The notes below the pieces were generated by a model that saw only the letters and a list, made by a program, of their open reading frames with translations, ran no database searches and had not been told where the DNA came from. From positions 14,164,427 through 14,224,426 of the forward strand of contig OX442315.1 in assembly GCA_949358305.1 (NCBI GenBank): 60,000 nt of DNA, given 5' to 3'. Numbering within the stretch: the first letter of the stretch is position 1; each line of letters starts with the position of its first letter. Origin of the DNA: Strigamia acuminata (taxonomy: Eukaryota; Arthropoda; Chilopoda; Geophilomorpha; Linotaeniidae). Below, piece after piece: positions 34,501 to 46,500 of the stretch. The position numbers were made by a program, and so were the translations under genes.

Positions 34501-37500
34501 TTTCCCATCGTGTTTGTACTGTTTGACTCTCGGAGGCGTCATTTAAGTCTCGAAATAAGTGTGTCAGCATGCCAAGCTGGAACGATGTGAAGGGCTAACA
34601 CATCCCCTGTGGGGCTTTGACCTGTGCAAGTCAGTTTGTTGGCATTGAGGTCATTCGCCGAAATGTAGGATGGACTGAGTGACCAGTCGCGCATTGCTGA
34701 GTAACGTGGGGTGGAGACGCTGGTTCATTTTTCATGGGCAAAAGTTGGCAGTTAAATGTTTATTCGCCTAGTTTACACGTTTCTTTGGTGATAACTAATA
34801 ATTGGGGTCTGTTTTGTGTATTAAATGGATGTTTTTGTGAATGGGAACAGGTGGGCACTCTGGGCAGGGTCGTAAGCTGGAAGGATGATGGTTTATGGAT
34901 TTGTTTATGGATTGAAAACGGAAATGATTGACGGTTATTTCAAGGTTTTTTTGAAAAAAGGTTGGATTGTGGGGTTGAAGGATGAAGGGGTAATCGTATT
35001 GTTGATGTAAGGGTGTGAGGAGATGTGTATAGACATCCAAATAAATGCATATACAAGGCCAGGAAAAGCCTGCAAGAAAAAACAATAATTTTTTTTATTG
35101 GAAATCAAATAAATTTACCGCGAATACAATAAATGAATCATTAATCCACAAATCAATCATTAAATCTCGCAAATCCATTAAATTCAGTAAATCCAGTAAA
35201 TCTAGTTTATTTAGTAAATCCATTAAATTCATTAAATTCTTTAAATCCATTAAATCCTTCAATTCACTAATTCATTGAATCTACAAATCCATTGAATCTA
35301 CAAATCCATTGAATCCACAGATCCATTAAATCCACTGTAAGCTAAATAAAACAATGAAATCAACAGATTAATACTATAAACACAAATTAATACAATAAAC
35401 ACAAATTAAGACAATAAACACAAATTAAGACAATAAACACAAATTAAGACAATTAACACAAATTAAGACAATTAACACAAATTAATACAGTAAACACAAA
35501 TTAATACAATAAACACAAATTAATACACAAAGTCATTCAAATTCATAATAAAAAACAAATTCTCGACAAAAAACATAAATTCACGACAAATAACACAAAT
35601 TTCTAACAAAAAATTGTGAAAATAGATTTTCGAATGAATAGTATTGTTTAACCTTTCTAGAATGTTCTATGAAAGTGTATTGCTGTGAACCATTGCAGTT
35701 GAGTTCCTGCATTAAAACGTTACTGTTAAGTTGTTTTTTACAACTCGTCCCTAATCATCGTTTTTTCCACAAAAATAGTTTCTTAATTATTTCTTTTAAT
35801 TGTGCACCCGTGCATTATCTGCAAAATAAATTTCCCTCTCGCAGCTTTTTAAGGCTCGCAGTCTAATGGGGGCCCGTGCACAATAAGAATTTAATTTACC
35901 TCTCTCGGGCTCTCGCTGAAATCCCTTATGTTTAACAATTAGTAGTTTACTTTTGTTCGAGTGTGCAATTCGTCACTTTATTTAATTTTATGCAAACAGC
36001 AACCAAATGGGTTAAGTAACGCCCATCACATGCGGTAATTACTTTCCAGTATATGTTTTTCCTGCAGATTTTGTTGAATGACAATATTATCTTCTTGTAC
36101 CGGAAAAGATTCACAGGTTTGATATATGGCAAACAAGTAGTAAGCTCATAAGCCACCCACCTCCACATGTGTTAGGACTTGCGTAGTCGCTATTGAGAAT
36201 CACGCGTTTTGATTTATCGCTCTTTATTGTTGCGAAAGAGGAAAGAAAAAAAAAACCTAATTCATTTTAATTTTAATTTCGATGTTTGCAAATTAAGACG
36301 GTTTTGTGCACTGCTTTGGATAGCGATAGCATTAGGAATAAGAATTAGGAATAAGAGCACAGAATTGAGAAGAAACTACAACCGAAGACGCTTCTTGTTA
36401 GGTGTGTAACGTTTTATTTAATCATTTCTGTTTAAACTCTTGTCAGTAATCACAACCTAAATCTTGGGATGTGTGATTTGCAGACATGAAATGAGATTTC
36501 AATCGAAATTTGATTTGTTAGATTTCCAAGAAGTTGTAGGAACTTAGACAAATGCAGATTAATTAGTAATTGTCTATTATTTGGCTGAGGAGCCTTATTT
36601 TTTATTTTGAAAACGTGTAATTAATTCAATTGTTTGTGCTGCAAACACTACAATGCCTAATTATCAGCATGTAATAAGATAATGAGTAATAAGCATGTGA
36701 TGTTTATCTAAAATCAAGTAAGCGATTATTTAAATTGGTTAAGAAAAATCTGATTAAATGTTTTAAGTTTTTATTTTAGGATATGATGTTTTTTATGTCG
36801 TATTTACCGTAAGTTATCTTAAACGACAATGATGCGATTTGCGCATGCTCGGTTGAACAATCAGTCATATCACAGCTGCGCACAAGCGCATAGCAATATT
36901 TAATATTTCATTTAGGAACATTTAATAATAAGTCTGACTTAGTTATATTCGCATAAGCAAACCTTTTGTATTTGATTAAGCAATTTGAATGCGAAAGAGC
37001 ATGAAAAAACGAGTCTTTTTATTCTAAATTCGTTTTAATCCCCTTTAGTGAAATCTTAGGCTTCAGTGCCTTCTCTGCTGTTTTCATAAGTGACGCGCAC
37101 TATCACAATTTACGTAAAACACAACTTTGGAAAGCCTATATATACATTTTACTTGGAGCTTTCTGTATTTCTTTAATTTTTATTGTTGATGGAACATCCT
37201 GAAATGGCATTTTGTGACTGCTTTATGGTCACTTCACTTGCAACGCAGTTCTCAAATAACCCACTATACTCGAGTTGCACTCAAAAAGGCACCTCACAAT
37301 GTGTACTCCCATTGGTCGAGCCAGTTTACTGGTGTAGTGATCCGGAAAAGTAGACCCAAACACCAAAATTGCATTACAATGTACAGACATTGTAATCGAT
37401 TGCCTAGGCAACGGCCTAAAATTCAAACTTCCAGACGATGTAAACAATAAACACAACAAACATGAGTTTGACATTTTTTAATGTGTGAAACTTCATTTTA

Positions 37501-40500
37501 ATGATGGAAATGACATTTTTATTAAATAAAATCAAAATAACATTAACTAAATTAGTCATAACAATCACAACAATAAATAAAAAACAAAACTACTTCTCCT
37601 AGTAGTAGTATACAGTCTGGAGTTAGTAGTAAACTGGCTCGACCAATGGGAGTACACATTGTGAGGTGCCTTTTTGAGTGCAACTCCAGGAGGAGTTGGT
37701 GGTTCCAGAAGTCGCCTCCAGGGGAAGGTATACAATGAAGCAGAATGATGTAAGAGTGGATTTCCATTGGACACTAAGTCTACATTGTTCTCCATGGTGA
37801 TTCTTAGGGAATGGACGGTTAATGTTAAGCTACTTGTACTTCCAGTACCGTGAGCGAAACGTGGGCCGGCTTTCCGACCCACGCGAACAATGACAGTCTG
37901 ACTACATGGTCAGAGTCTTGGTTGCAAATACAATACAGCAATGGCGGACAAACAAGTCACAATGTTGTTGTCCACACATTTTCAAAAGCAGTGCCGTAAA
38001 GCATTAATAATTTTTTGAAGATATTTTCATCCACGTGCGGCAGTGTCAGGGCGACCCTAAGCCTAACTCACGCTGAGAATTTGTCTTTGATTCACAGATT
38101 TCTGAATTTATTTATTACTCAATTTGGGATATATATTTGCACATTTCCTAGTGATTGTTTTTGAGATCACAATTGTTTTATTAGCATTTATTATAAATTT
38201 TAATCAATAGTTTGATCTATTCACACCATTCATTTTTGAATATTGTTAATCATTTCATGTTGCAAATTGGCTGATAATAAAGAATTTGAAACAAAGAATG
38301 CTGAGGGAATAAAGACATAGACAATTGCATGGAATGTCTGTTCATGTTTCCTTGTATGATTCAAAAAGAGTATGACGATGTTATTAATCTGGTTTCAATA
38401 TTTGAACATTAAAAAAAAATGCAATGTAAAACATCTGTAGTCTAGCAAGCCACATGCAAGTTTGAAAGTGGGTTCTCCCAGTCATCCATTGTTTCTGCCA
38501 TCTGTATTGTGGGAGTGCAATAAGTAGATTAGTTTGGGAAATGGTTTGAGCTTCGTCGTTGGTTTGATTTAGCGGCTCTTCGGATTTCTTTGATTTTGGT
38601 TTGTCGCTGCACTTTTATTCCAATTTTTTTTTAAAAGTTTAGTAGAATTTTTGTTTATTTTTATTTTTATTTCATCTTTTTTTTTTAATTTCTGAATTGG
38701 ATGTTGAAAGAAAATTAAGATGATTAGGAAAGTTGGAAATGATATTTATTTGCCGGTACGAGTGGAATCTGATCACGGTGAGTTGTTTTATAAGTGTAAT
38801 TACTGTTAATCAGAGGGTTTGTCCATAGCAATAAGGGGTTTCATTAAATGAGTGATTATTGTGATTAGTTGATTATTGCAATAATCATAATCACTCAATT
38901 ATTGAGAGCCTAACAAAAATCTGATTACCGGTATGTGATTATTGTTCCGATAGGCGGAATTGTTTAAATTGTAACCTAAATACGTTGAAATTGTTTAAAA
39001 AAAGTTCCTACAAATAATAATTGCAACTACCTAACTCGTTTCATGTGTTCAGTTTAACCTAAACTGAGCAGACTTTGTTATATTATGACCTTGTGTAGTT
39101 TAAGCGGGTCTGGCGCCGCCATGTTGGTTTGAGTTGACAGAGCACTTATAATCGGCCAAAGTCAGCAGAAAATCATGGTTTGGAGTGATTACTTGATTAG
39201 TTGCTTAGTTGCTTATTTGATGAAATGATTATTCTCGGGATTGGTTGAATCCAGTCACAGGACACATCAACTAATCGACTAATCAAAGTAATCAACTAAT
39301 CGCTCATTTAATGAAACTTCTTAATATAAAAATGTGATTTATTTAAAAGAAAATTCTAATTTATCAAATTACTAATTATTATTATTTTTTAAAATTTAAT
39401 ATTAGGTGAAATGTCCGACGTGGAGGAGAACGCTGATGTGGAAGTGGCGAAAGGACAGCGACAAGTGCTCAATTCGTTGGCTCCGAATGGATCTTTAGGC
39501 AAGACGAAAAACGGACACGCCGACGTGTGGCAAACACCGTACACAGCGGCCGTGGAAATCTGCAATCTAAAGAAAAGTTACGGATCCGGATCGAGAAAAT
39601 TGGACGTTCTGACCGGCATATCTTCGAACGTGCCCAAAGGAGCAATGTAAATGAGAATGAAACAGCAAATTTCTATTGGTGAAAAAGTGAAATTTATCTC
39701 TTGGCAGTTTGTTGCTTCATTAAGTACCTGTAATTGTTTTGTCGATGAAAAGGTTTTGCTTTTCAAAGTTGGTGATGCGTATCTTTTAGCTGGGCATGGA
39801 AAGAAAAAGCAGCTGCTGATATGATTTTCGCTCACCAGGAAATGTGGACAAATCTATAGACTGCGCCCGGTATCTTGATGCTAAATTCTAATGTTAATGA
39901 ATTCAATTTTATTAGCTTGCGAAAACACAAACGTCACACAAGTGCATAATCATTTAAGGAATATGTATTGTTGCGTTTGTGCGTGCGCAAATAGGGATTA
40001 TTCAGTTTGGGTTTGGCATCAAGATTCTGGGTGCATAGTATAGAGATTGATGCTATTTTCAATTGGAATTGACAAGGAGAAATAATTTTAAAACTACTGC
40101 TCTCATAGACACTTTGAAAATATAAAATGGAATGGTTTCTTTTAAAAATGCATTTTGAAGCGAAAATATGCATTTTCAGGTGGAAAAAATGCATTTCTAG
40201 GTGGAAAAAATGCATTTTTAGGTGGAAAAAATGCATTTTTAGGTGAAAAAATGCATGTTTAAGTGGAAAAGTGCATTTTCAAGTGGAAAATATGCATTTT
40301 TCGGTGGAAAATATGCATTTTTCGGAGGAAAAAAATGCATTTTAAGCTGGAAAAAAATACATTTTTATACAAAAAAATTCCCTTTATGGAAGTAAAAATG
40401 CTGTTTTAAATTTGTGTTAAGAAATGTTTTGTGTATGTATCGAGGGCCCAATAGAATGGGGGACCAAGGCAATAGACCTCTTGAACTCTTCTTATAATCT

Positions 40501-43500
40501 GGTCCAGTCAGGTGGGCTTACCGCTTGGCTATGCAAGCAGAAGCACGAATGAGGCCCCTTCCATTTTTCAAAAAATCAAGTTATAATATAGAATATAATG
40601 GAAATAAATACCGGTAGGGTACACTTAACGATTTGTTTCTAAATAATATATTACTCCCTAATACATTAGGGGCCGTCCATAAATTATGTAACCCAAAATT
40701 TGGGATTTTTAGACCCCTTCTCCCTCTGTCATAACAAATTCCCGAACCTCTCACCCCCTAATTACCTAAAAAAAACTGAAAATTTTTAAGTTTTTTTTTT
40801 GTGGACCTCGATAAAAGTTTTCAATAGTATCCGGACGTCACTTAAAATTATTTGCCGACCACTGCTATAGAACAAAGGCCCCAAACTGTGTCTTATTTAG
40901 CTTTGTTGCAAGACAACTTTAAACATAGTATTATAAAACACGCCATGAAATATGCACATTACGTGATTTTCTATATCAATGATGAAATCTGTATAACCAG
41001 AAACCGATAACTGCTGCAAGCTGTGGAAGTTTAAATCTAAAATTAATGGGATGGTTGCAGAATTGATGGGTCTGTAAAACCAAAACAATTCAATAGTTAA
41101 ATCAGACTACTTCAAACATTTGATATAAATTTTTTACTGCAGATAAACAGCGTATTTTATACATTGTGAAAATTATTATGTATTATAATGAACGATTTGG
41201 CATCTGTTTTATCATTTTGGAAATGAAAATTAAGTGATAACCACCAGTTGGTTTGAGTGGTTTTGTGCATCCAGATGTGCATAAAAATTGTTTCATCTTT
41301 TTTGTTTATGCTGAATCATATATTATATTTTCAGTATTTTTTTCTTCTAATTTTTGTTTCATGTCCTTAAATGTGCATAGATACAGTACATACTCTTTGA
41401 ACACAAGTTTAATTTTTTATTTTTAGATATGGTTTGTTGGGACCAAGTGGTTGTGGAAAGACAACTCTACTCCGCTTGATTATCGGAAGGCTCGATCCAG
41501 ATTCTGGCTACATTAAAGTCTTTGGTGAAATTCCTGGCAGCAGAGACAATGGCATTCCTGGAGAAAAAGTTGGATACATGCCTCAGGTAAATTCAATAGA
41601 TATTGCATCTGGTTTAAAATGTTTAAGGAAATGTGACAAACGATCAATCATAAATACAAATTACGTATTGAGTTTTGTCATATTTTATATCACTTTCTAC
41701 TACAAATGGGTATATGTATGAATTTTTAATTGGTAAAATTTCGAATTGTGAAAACTGATTATAAAAACTTGATTATCGAATTGGTTTTTGTTTTTGAACG
41801 AGTTGATTTTAATAAATCTTGAATCAAGTTCTCTTGACTCCAGAACTAGTTTGCGGATTTAATACAATTGTGATAAATCTGCGAATAATTTCTTATCGAG
41901 AAATTGAATACGGGTGTAGTAATACATTCAATTTCCTGATCACTCTCTGCAAAAAAGTTTACCCCACCGATCTATTGAATTTTAAAATGGCCGACAGGTA
42001 AACGAATTGAAATTGAGAACGAAAATATGATGTATTTTGCGTCATTTTCGTCTGAGAGAATCCTGAGAATCGAAAGAACCGGTTTTTTGATTTGAAATTG
42101 AATGCACCTTTTGGCCTTTTAAGCTGTATCAATCTAATTTTTTCACAGGAAATAGCATTATACAATGAATTTACTATTAAAGAAACTATGTATTACTTTG
42201 GTCGTGTACATAACATGCCGTATAAAGACATCGAAAAGCGGATGAAATTTCTGCTTGAATTTCTTCATCTTCCGAAGGAATCTCGATTTATTAAAAATCT
42301 CAGGTATAGTGTTTGAAGTTTGAGGTCAATTTGATTGACAAATTTGTCGATTTTAAGCGGAGGCCAAAAGAGACGCGTGTCTTTTGCTGTGGCCCTGCTC
42401 CAAGAACCACCTTTACTCATCCTAGATGAACCAACTGTTGGCGTAGACCCACTTCTTAGGCAAAAGTAAAGAGAAATTGGACTACAAAAGTCATTATGTG
42501 AATTAACACTTAATTTTTTTAAATGTAATTTTAGTATTTGGAATCATTTAATCACATTAGTTCAAGGAGGAAATACAACTGTCATTATAACAACTCATTA
42601 CATCGAAGAAGCTCGACAAGCCAATATGGTAGCAATTTGAAAGTTTAGACTTTGATTGACATTTTTTTATTTTTTATTTTTTTTTTAAATTGAGTATTTG
42701 AATTGCAGGTTGGTCTAATGCGCAACGGTAGAATTCTAGCGGAAGATTCTCCGGAAAATCTTCTTTCATTGTACGATGGCCGCAATTTAGAAGAAGTGTT
42801 TCTTAAACTTTGTATGGCTGACCAAACATTACATATTACAACAACTAACAAAGACGATATTGCTCAGGTACGTAGATCAGTGGTTCCCAAACCTTTTTGG
42901 TTCACAGTGCCCCTGTACACCAGTCAGGGCATCCCTGCAAGTTAGTCACGGCGTCCCTGTAGGCCTGCCGCGGCCCACAGTTTGGGAACCACTGACGTAG
43001 ATAGTCCTACAACCAGGGCCACCTTAATGCTACAGACAAACTAGGAGCATTGCTCGCGAACCGCATAGACATCAGATCTCACCGGATTGGCTGCGATCAA
43101 AAATTTCATGCACCAAGTACTTTTTGGTCTGCGATTTCGATTGCAGCCAATCAGGTGTGTCCTGACGTCATTTTTGATAACGTCAAAATCGCTTATGCTG
43201 GGCGCAGACATACCGCGATTTCGCGTCGCGTCGCAATTGCGTTGCCATTGCGCATGCCCAGATGACGTCATTTCCTTCGCGCCGGTTGGAAATCTACTTT
43301 GCGAAATAGTACTTGTCCCAGGTACTATTTCGCCCGTGATTTATGTCGCAGCCAATCCCGTGAGCTGATTGAAATGACGTCATTTCATCAACATTTTTGG
43401 TTGCTGTGTGAATGCTGTGGAATGACGTCATAAGTTTGAATTCGCAGAGCTGAAATAGCTACATGTGTGTAGCAGTGCGCGCGATTTACAGCGCGATTTC

Positions 43501-46500
43501 GCGTCGCAATCGCGTTACCATTGCGCATGCGCAGGTGACGTCATTTCCTTCGCGCCGGTTCAAAATCTACTTTGCAAAATAGTACTTGTCCCAAGTACTA
43601 TTTCGCCCGCGATTCGTGTCGCAGCCAATCCCGTGAGCTGTGTGAAATGACGTCATTTCATCAACATTTTTGGTTGCTGTGTGAATGCTGTGGAATGACG
43701 TCATAAGTTTGAATTTGCAGAGCTGAAATAGCTATATGTGTGTAGCACTGCGCGCGATTCACAGCGCGATTACGCTAGCGAAATCGCGACGCGACGCGAA
43801 ATCGCGGTATGTCTGCGCCCAGCATTAGCGAGGCGGCGCGAATCGCATAGCGCCTCGTGAGTCCCCAGCATAACCATTAGGCTAAAACGAGTGGGGAAAG
43901 TCCAACATGGGGGAACGGGTGGCCAGAAGAAGAAATAAAATTTTTACATGCTGACTGATTTATTAAGCGGAGAACATAATTAAGACTCAAACCAGGCAAG
44001 CGACACCTAATGTTTTTTGACCAGTTCGCTTAAAAGTATTAGGACGGCCCTGATTGTTTTGTTTTTTGCAAGTTTATATTGTATTGGCCATTGGTGGTTT
44101 GCTATAATTTTTTATTATTTTTAGGATAAGACTGCAAATTACGATGGATTTACTCCACCAATTGACAAGTCTCAGGGGCCAGTGACATTACGGTCTTTGC
44201 CCAAACATATGTCCACTGATGTTCTAGTCAACGAACAGAAGGAAGACGCTATAGTGAGACGTCCCCAAAGAACACGATGTAGAACATATTTTAGCACTAA
44301 TAAAGCAATGGCAATGATCATTAAAAATTTCATTCGAATGTGGAGAAATGTTGGGTAATCGTTTGATGAAAAAGGTCTTAATTAAGAAATAGTTATCGCT
44401 AACATCCAAATTGTTTTAGGACCATGGTGTTCCAGTTTATCATCCCATCAATTCAAATCATTCTTTTCTGCTTAGCTATTGGCCACAGGCCTGAAGGTTT
44501 GGATGTCGGTGTTGTGAATTTTGACAATGATTCCCTTCAATATGGCCAAGCCTTCATAAACACTATTAATAACAACAGTATTATAGTGGTAGATAAAATA
44601 CTTGGTTTGGATTTCTTGCAGTAGTTTTAATGTTTTTCCTTGATCTTTTCGTGTAGCATCCGTATGAGGATTTGGATACGGCTCTGGAAGCGGTCAAAGT
44701 GAATGAGATATGGGGTGTAGTTTATGTACCTTTTAATTTTTCACAAAATCTATTAAGTAGGTAAGGAAAGACAAGAATAGATTTAATTGTAGTGGATATT
44801 TAGTGCTTTGATTTTTGTTTTTTTATGTTTGCAATAATCAATGCTTTTTTTAAAGGTTCTACGGCTGTATGGATATTGAAGACGAAGTTCTCGAAGGTGG
44901 CAAAATTCGTGCTTGGCTTGACATGACAAGTAAAACAAATATATTTCCTCTATTACTATGACGATAGCGTAGAGGTCTGCACTACTGATCCCAATGACTC
45001 GAGTGGTCTGATGGGCCGTGCAAATAACCACCCGGCAGAGAACGATCTTGATTGACGCCTGGTTTTTGACCATGTGGTCAGCGGTTGGTCTATAGGCTGG
45101 GTTACAGCGATGTAACCTAAGCAGTAGGGTTGTTCATGAGTGCGAAATATCGCACCGCGGTATTGTTTTGTCCAAAACCGCACTGCGATTTTTACAAAAA
45201 AAATCGCAACGTGATATACCGCAAACCGCAAAAAACCGCAAAAAACCGCAAAAAACTGCAAAACCGCAAAAAACCGCAAAACCACATAAAACCCTACCTC
45301 TCCTATTGCTACTGCTGCATTGTTGTAGCAAACCCACGACCACAAGCGGCACATGTGGTTAGGGTTAAACTTGTCGTAACCTTGGTTTCCGGTAAATAAA
45401 CGTACACAATATCTTACTAATAAACCTTTTATTTCACACTTGTAATACAATAGTAATAATACTTAAGGTTGGTCTCGGATCCTTGTTGGTCGGATACGAT
45501 TGTTGCTGCACGGCAGTCTTACACGTGGCTTCTGGTTGTCTAGGGTTAATGGCGTCCTGGCGAAACACGTGTTCGCAAAACGCTTCGGCGATGATGAGAT
45601 ATTTCGGTCGTAGTTTTGCTACGACAAATATCTTTGGCTTGGTGTTACAGATGACTTGGGCAACTGGCATCGGTCCTCTATCAATCCGTGGTGTTCGGCC
45701 TGAAAGGTGAGGTGTGATGCTACTGTTGCTGTGATATATCTGTAAGTCGCGCTTCCGGTCAAAACACGGGTTTAAATACCCCCTAATGACCGGAAATGAC
45801 GTATTTGCATAAATTCGGGGAATTATGCAAAATGGCTGACGTCATCATGTTGATTCCGCAGAAACGGTAAAACTAGTATAGCTAGTTTTCTCGTAATAAT
45901 CTGACGATTAATTATTGTAAATACTAAAAACACTTTTATGACCTCGTGGTCACCACACGTCCCCTCCTCAGCAATGTCGTTATAAAATAAAAAGATAAAT
46001 GACATTGCGAAATTTCTCTTTAAAAATGTTTTTTGACTACATCTTCCTCTCGAGTGACTCCTTGAGGGCACTCATAGAAGGAGGTGGGGTGGTTCTTCTT
46101 CTGCCAGTGGTTGAGCCACGGTATTTTAATTTTTCGGTGGTGAAGTAGGCTGTGGTGAAATAAGCGATTTTCGTCTGTAATTCCTTAATTTGTTTTTCTA
46201 ACCAATTGGTGTTTTTCCATTTGGTTTTTAATTCATCTTCCGAATCTGAGTCGCTGGTTTCTTTATTATCTAATTCGATTTTTAATTTATCTATTTCTTC
46301 CGTAATTATTTCGTTGATTGCTTGGTTAATTGTTTCGTTCGTGGTTCTATTCGGGGTTCGGTCTTCCGGGCGTGCAGACAGATTTATTTTTTCTCTGTCT
46401 GCTTTAACCAGTTTTTTGTCAATTCTTCAAATTTAGCTGTTAGCTTTTCTAACAATGCTTCGTTCTCGGCGGCTTTCTTCTCTTCCTTCCTCTTTTTTCG

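Larger units (their letters stand above)
31600..38719 (+). other. ABCH intron 2, left part: arrays and unique AT-rich DNA
   Basis: No exon with good splice sites and coding character was found over about 7 kb. The stretch holds the tandem arrays and the foldback element listed separately. About 32565-32700 is a locally GC-richer island with GGCATGCCGAGCAAACC and is the only part that looks different in composition; about 34500-34700 is similarly balanced. Their role is unknown. Confidence 0.5.
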
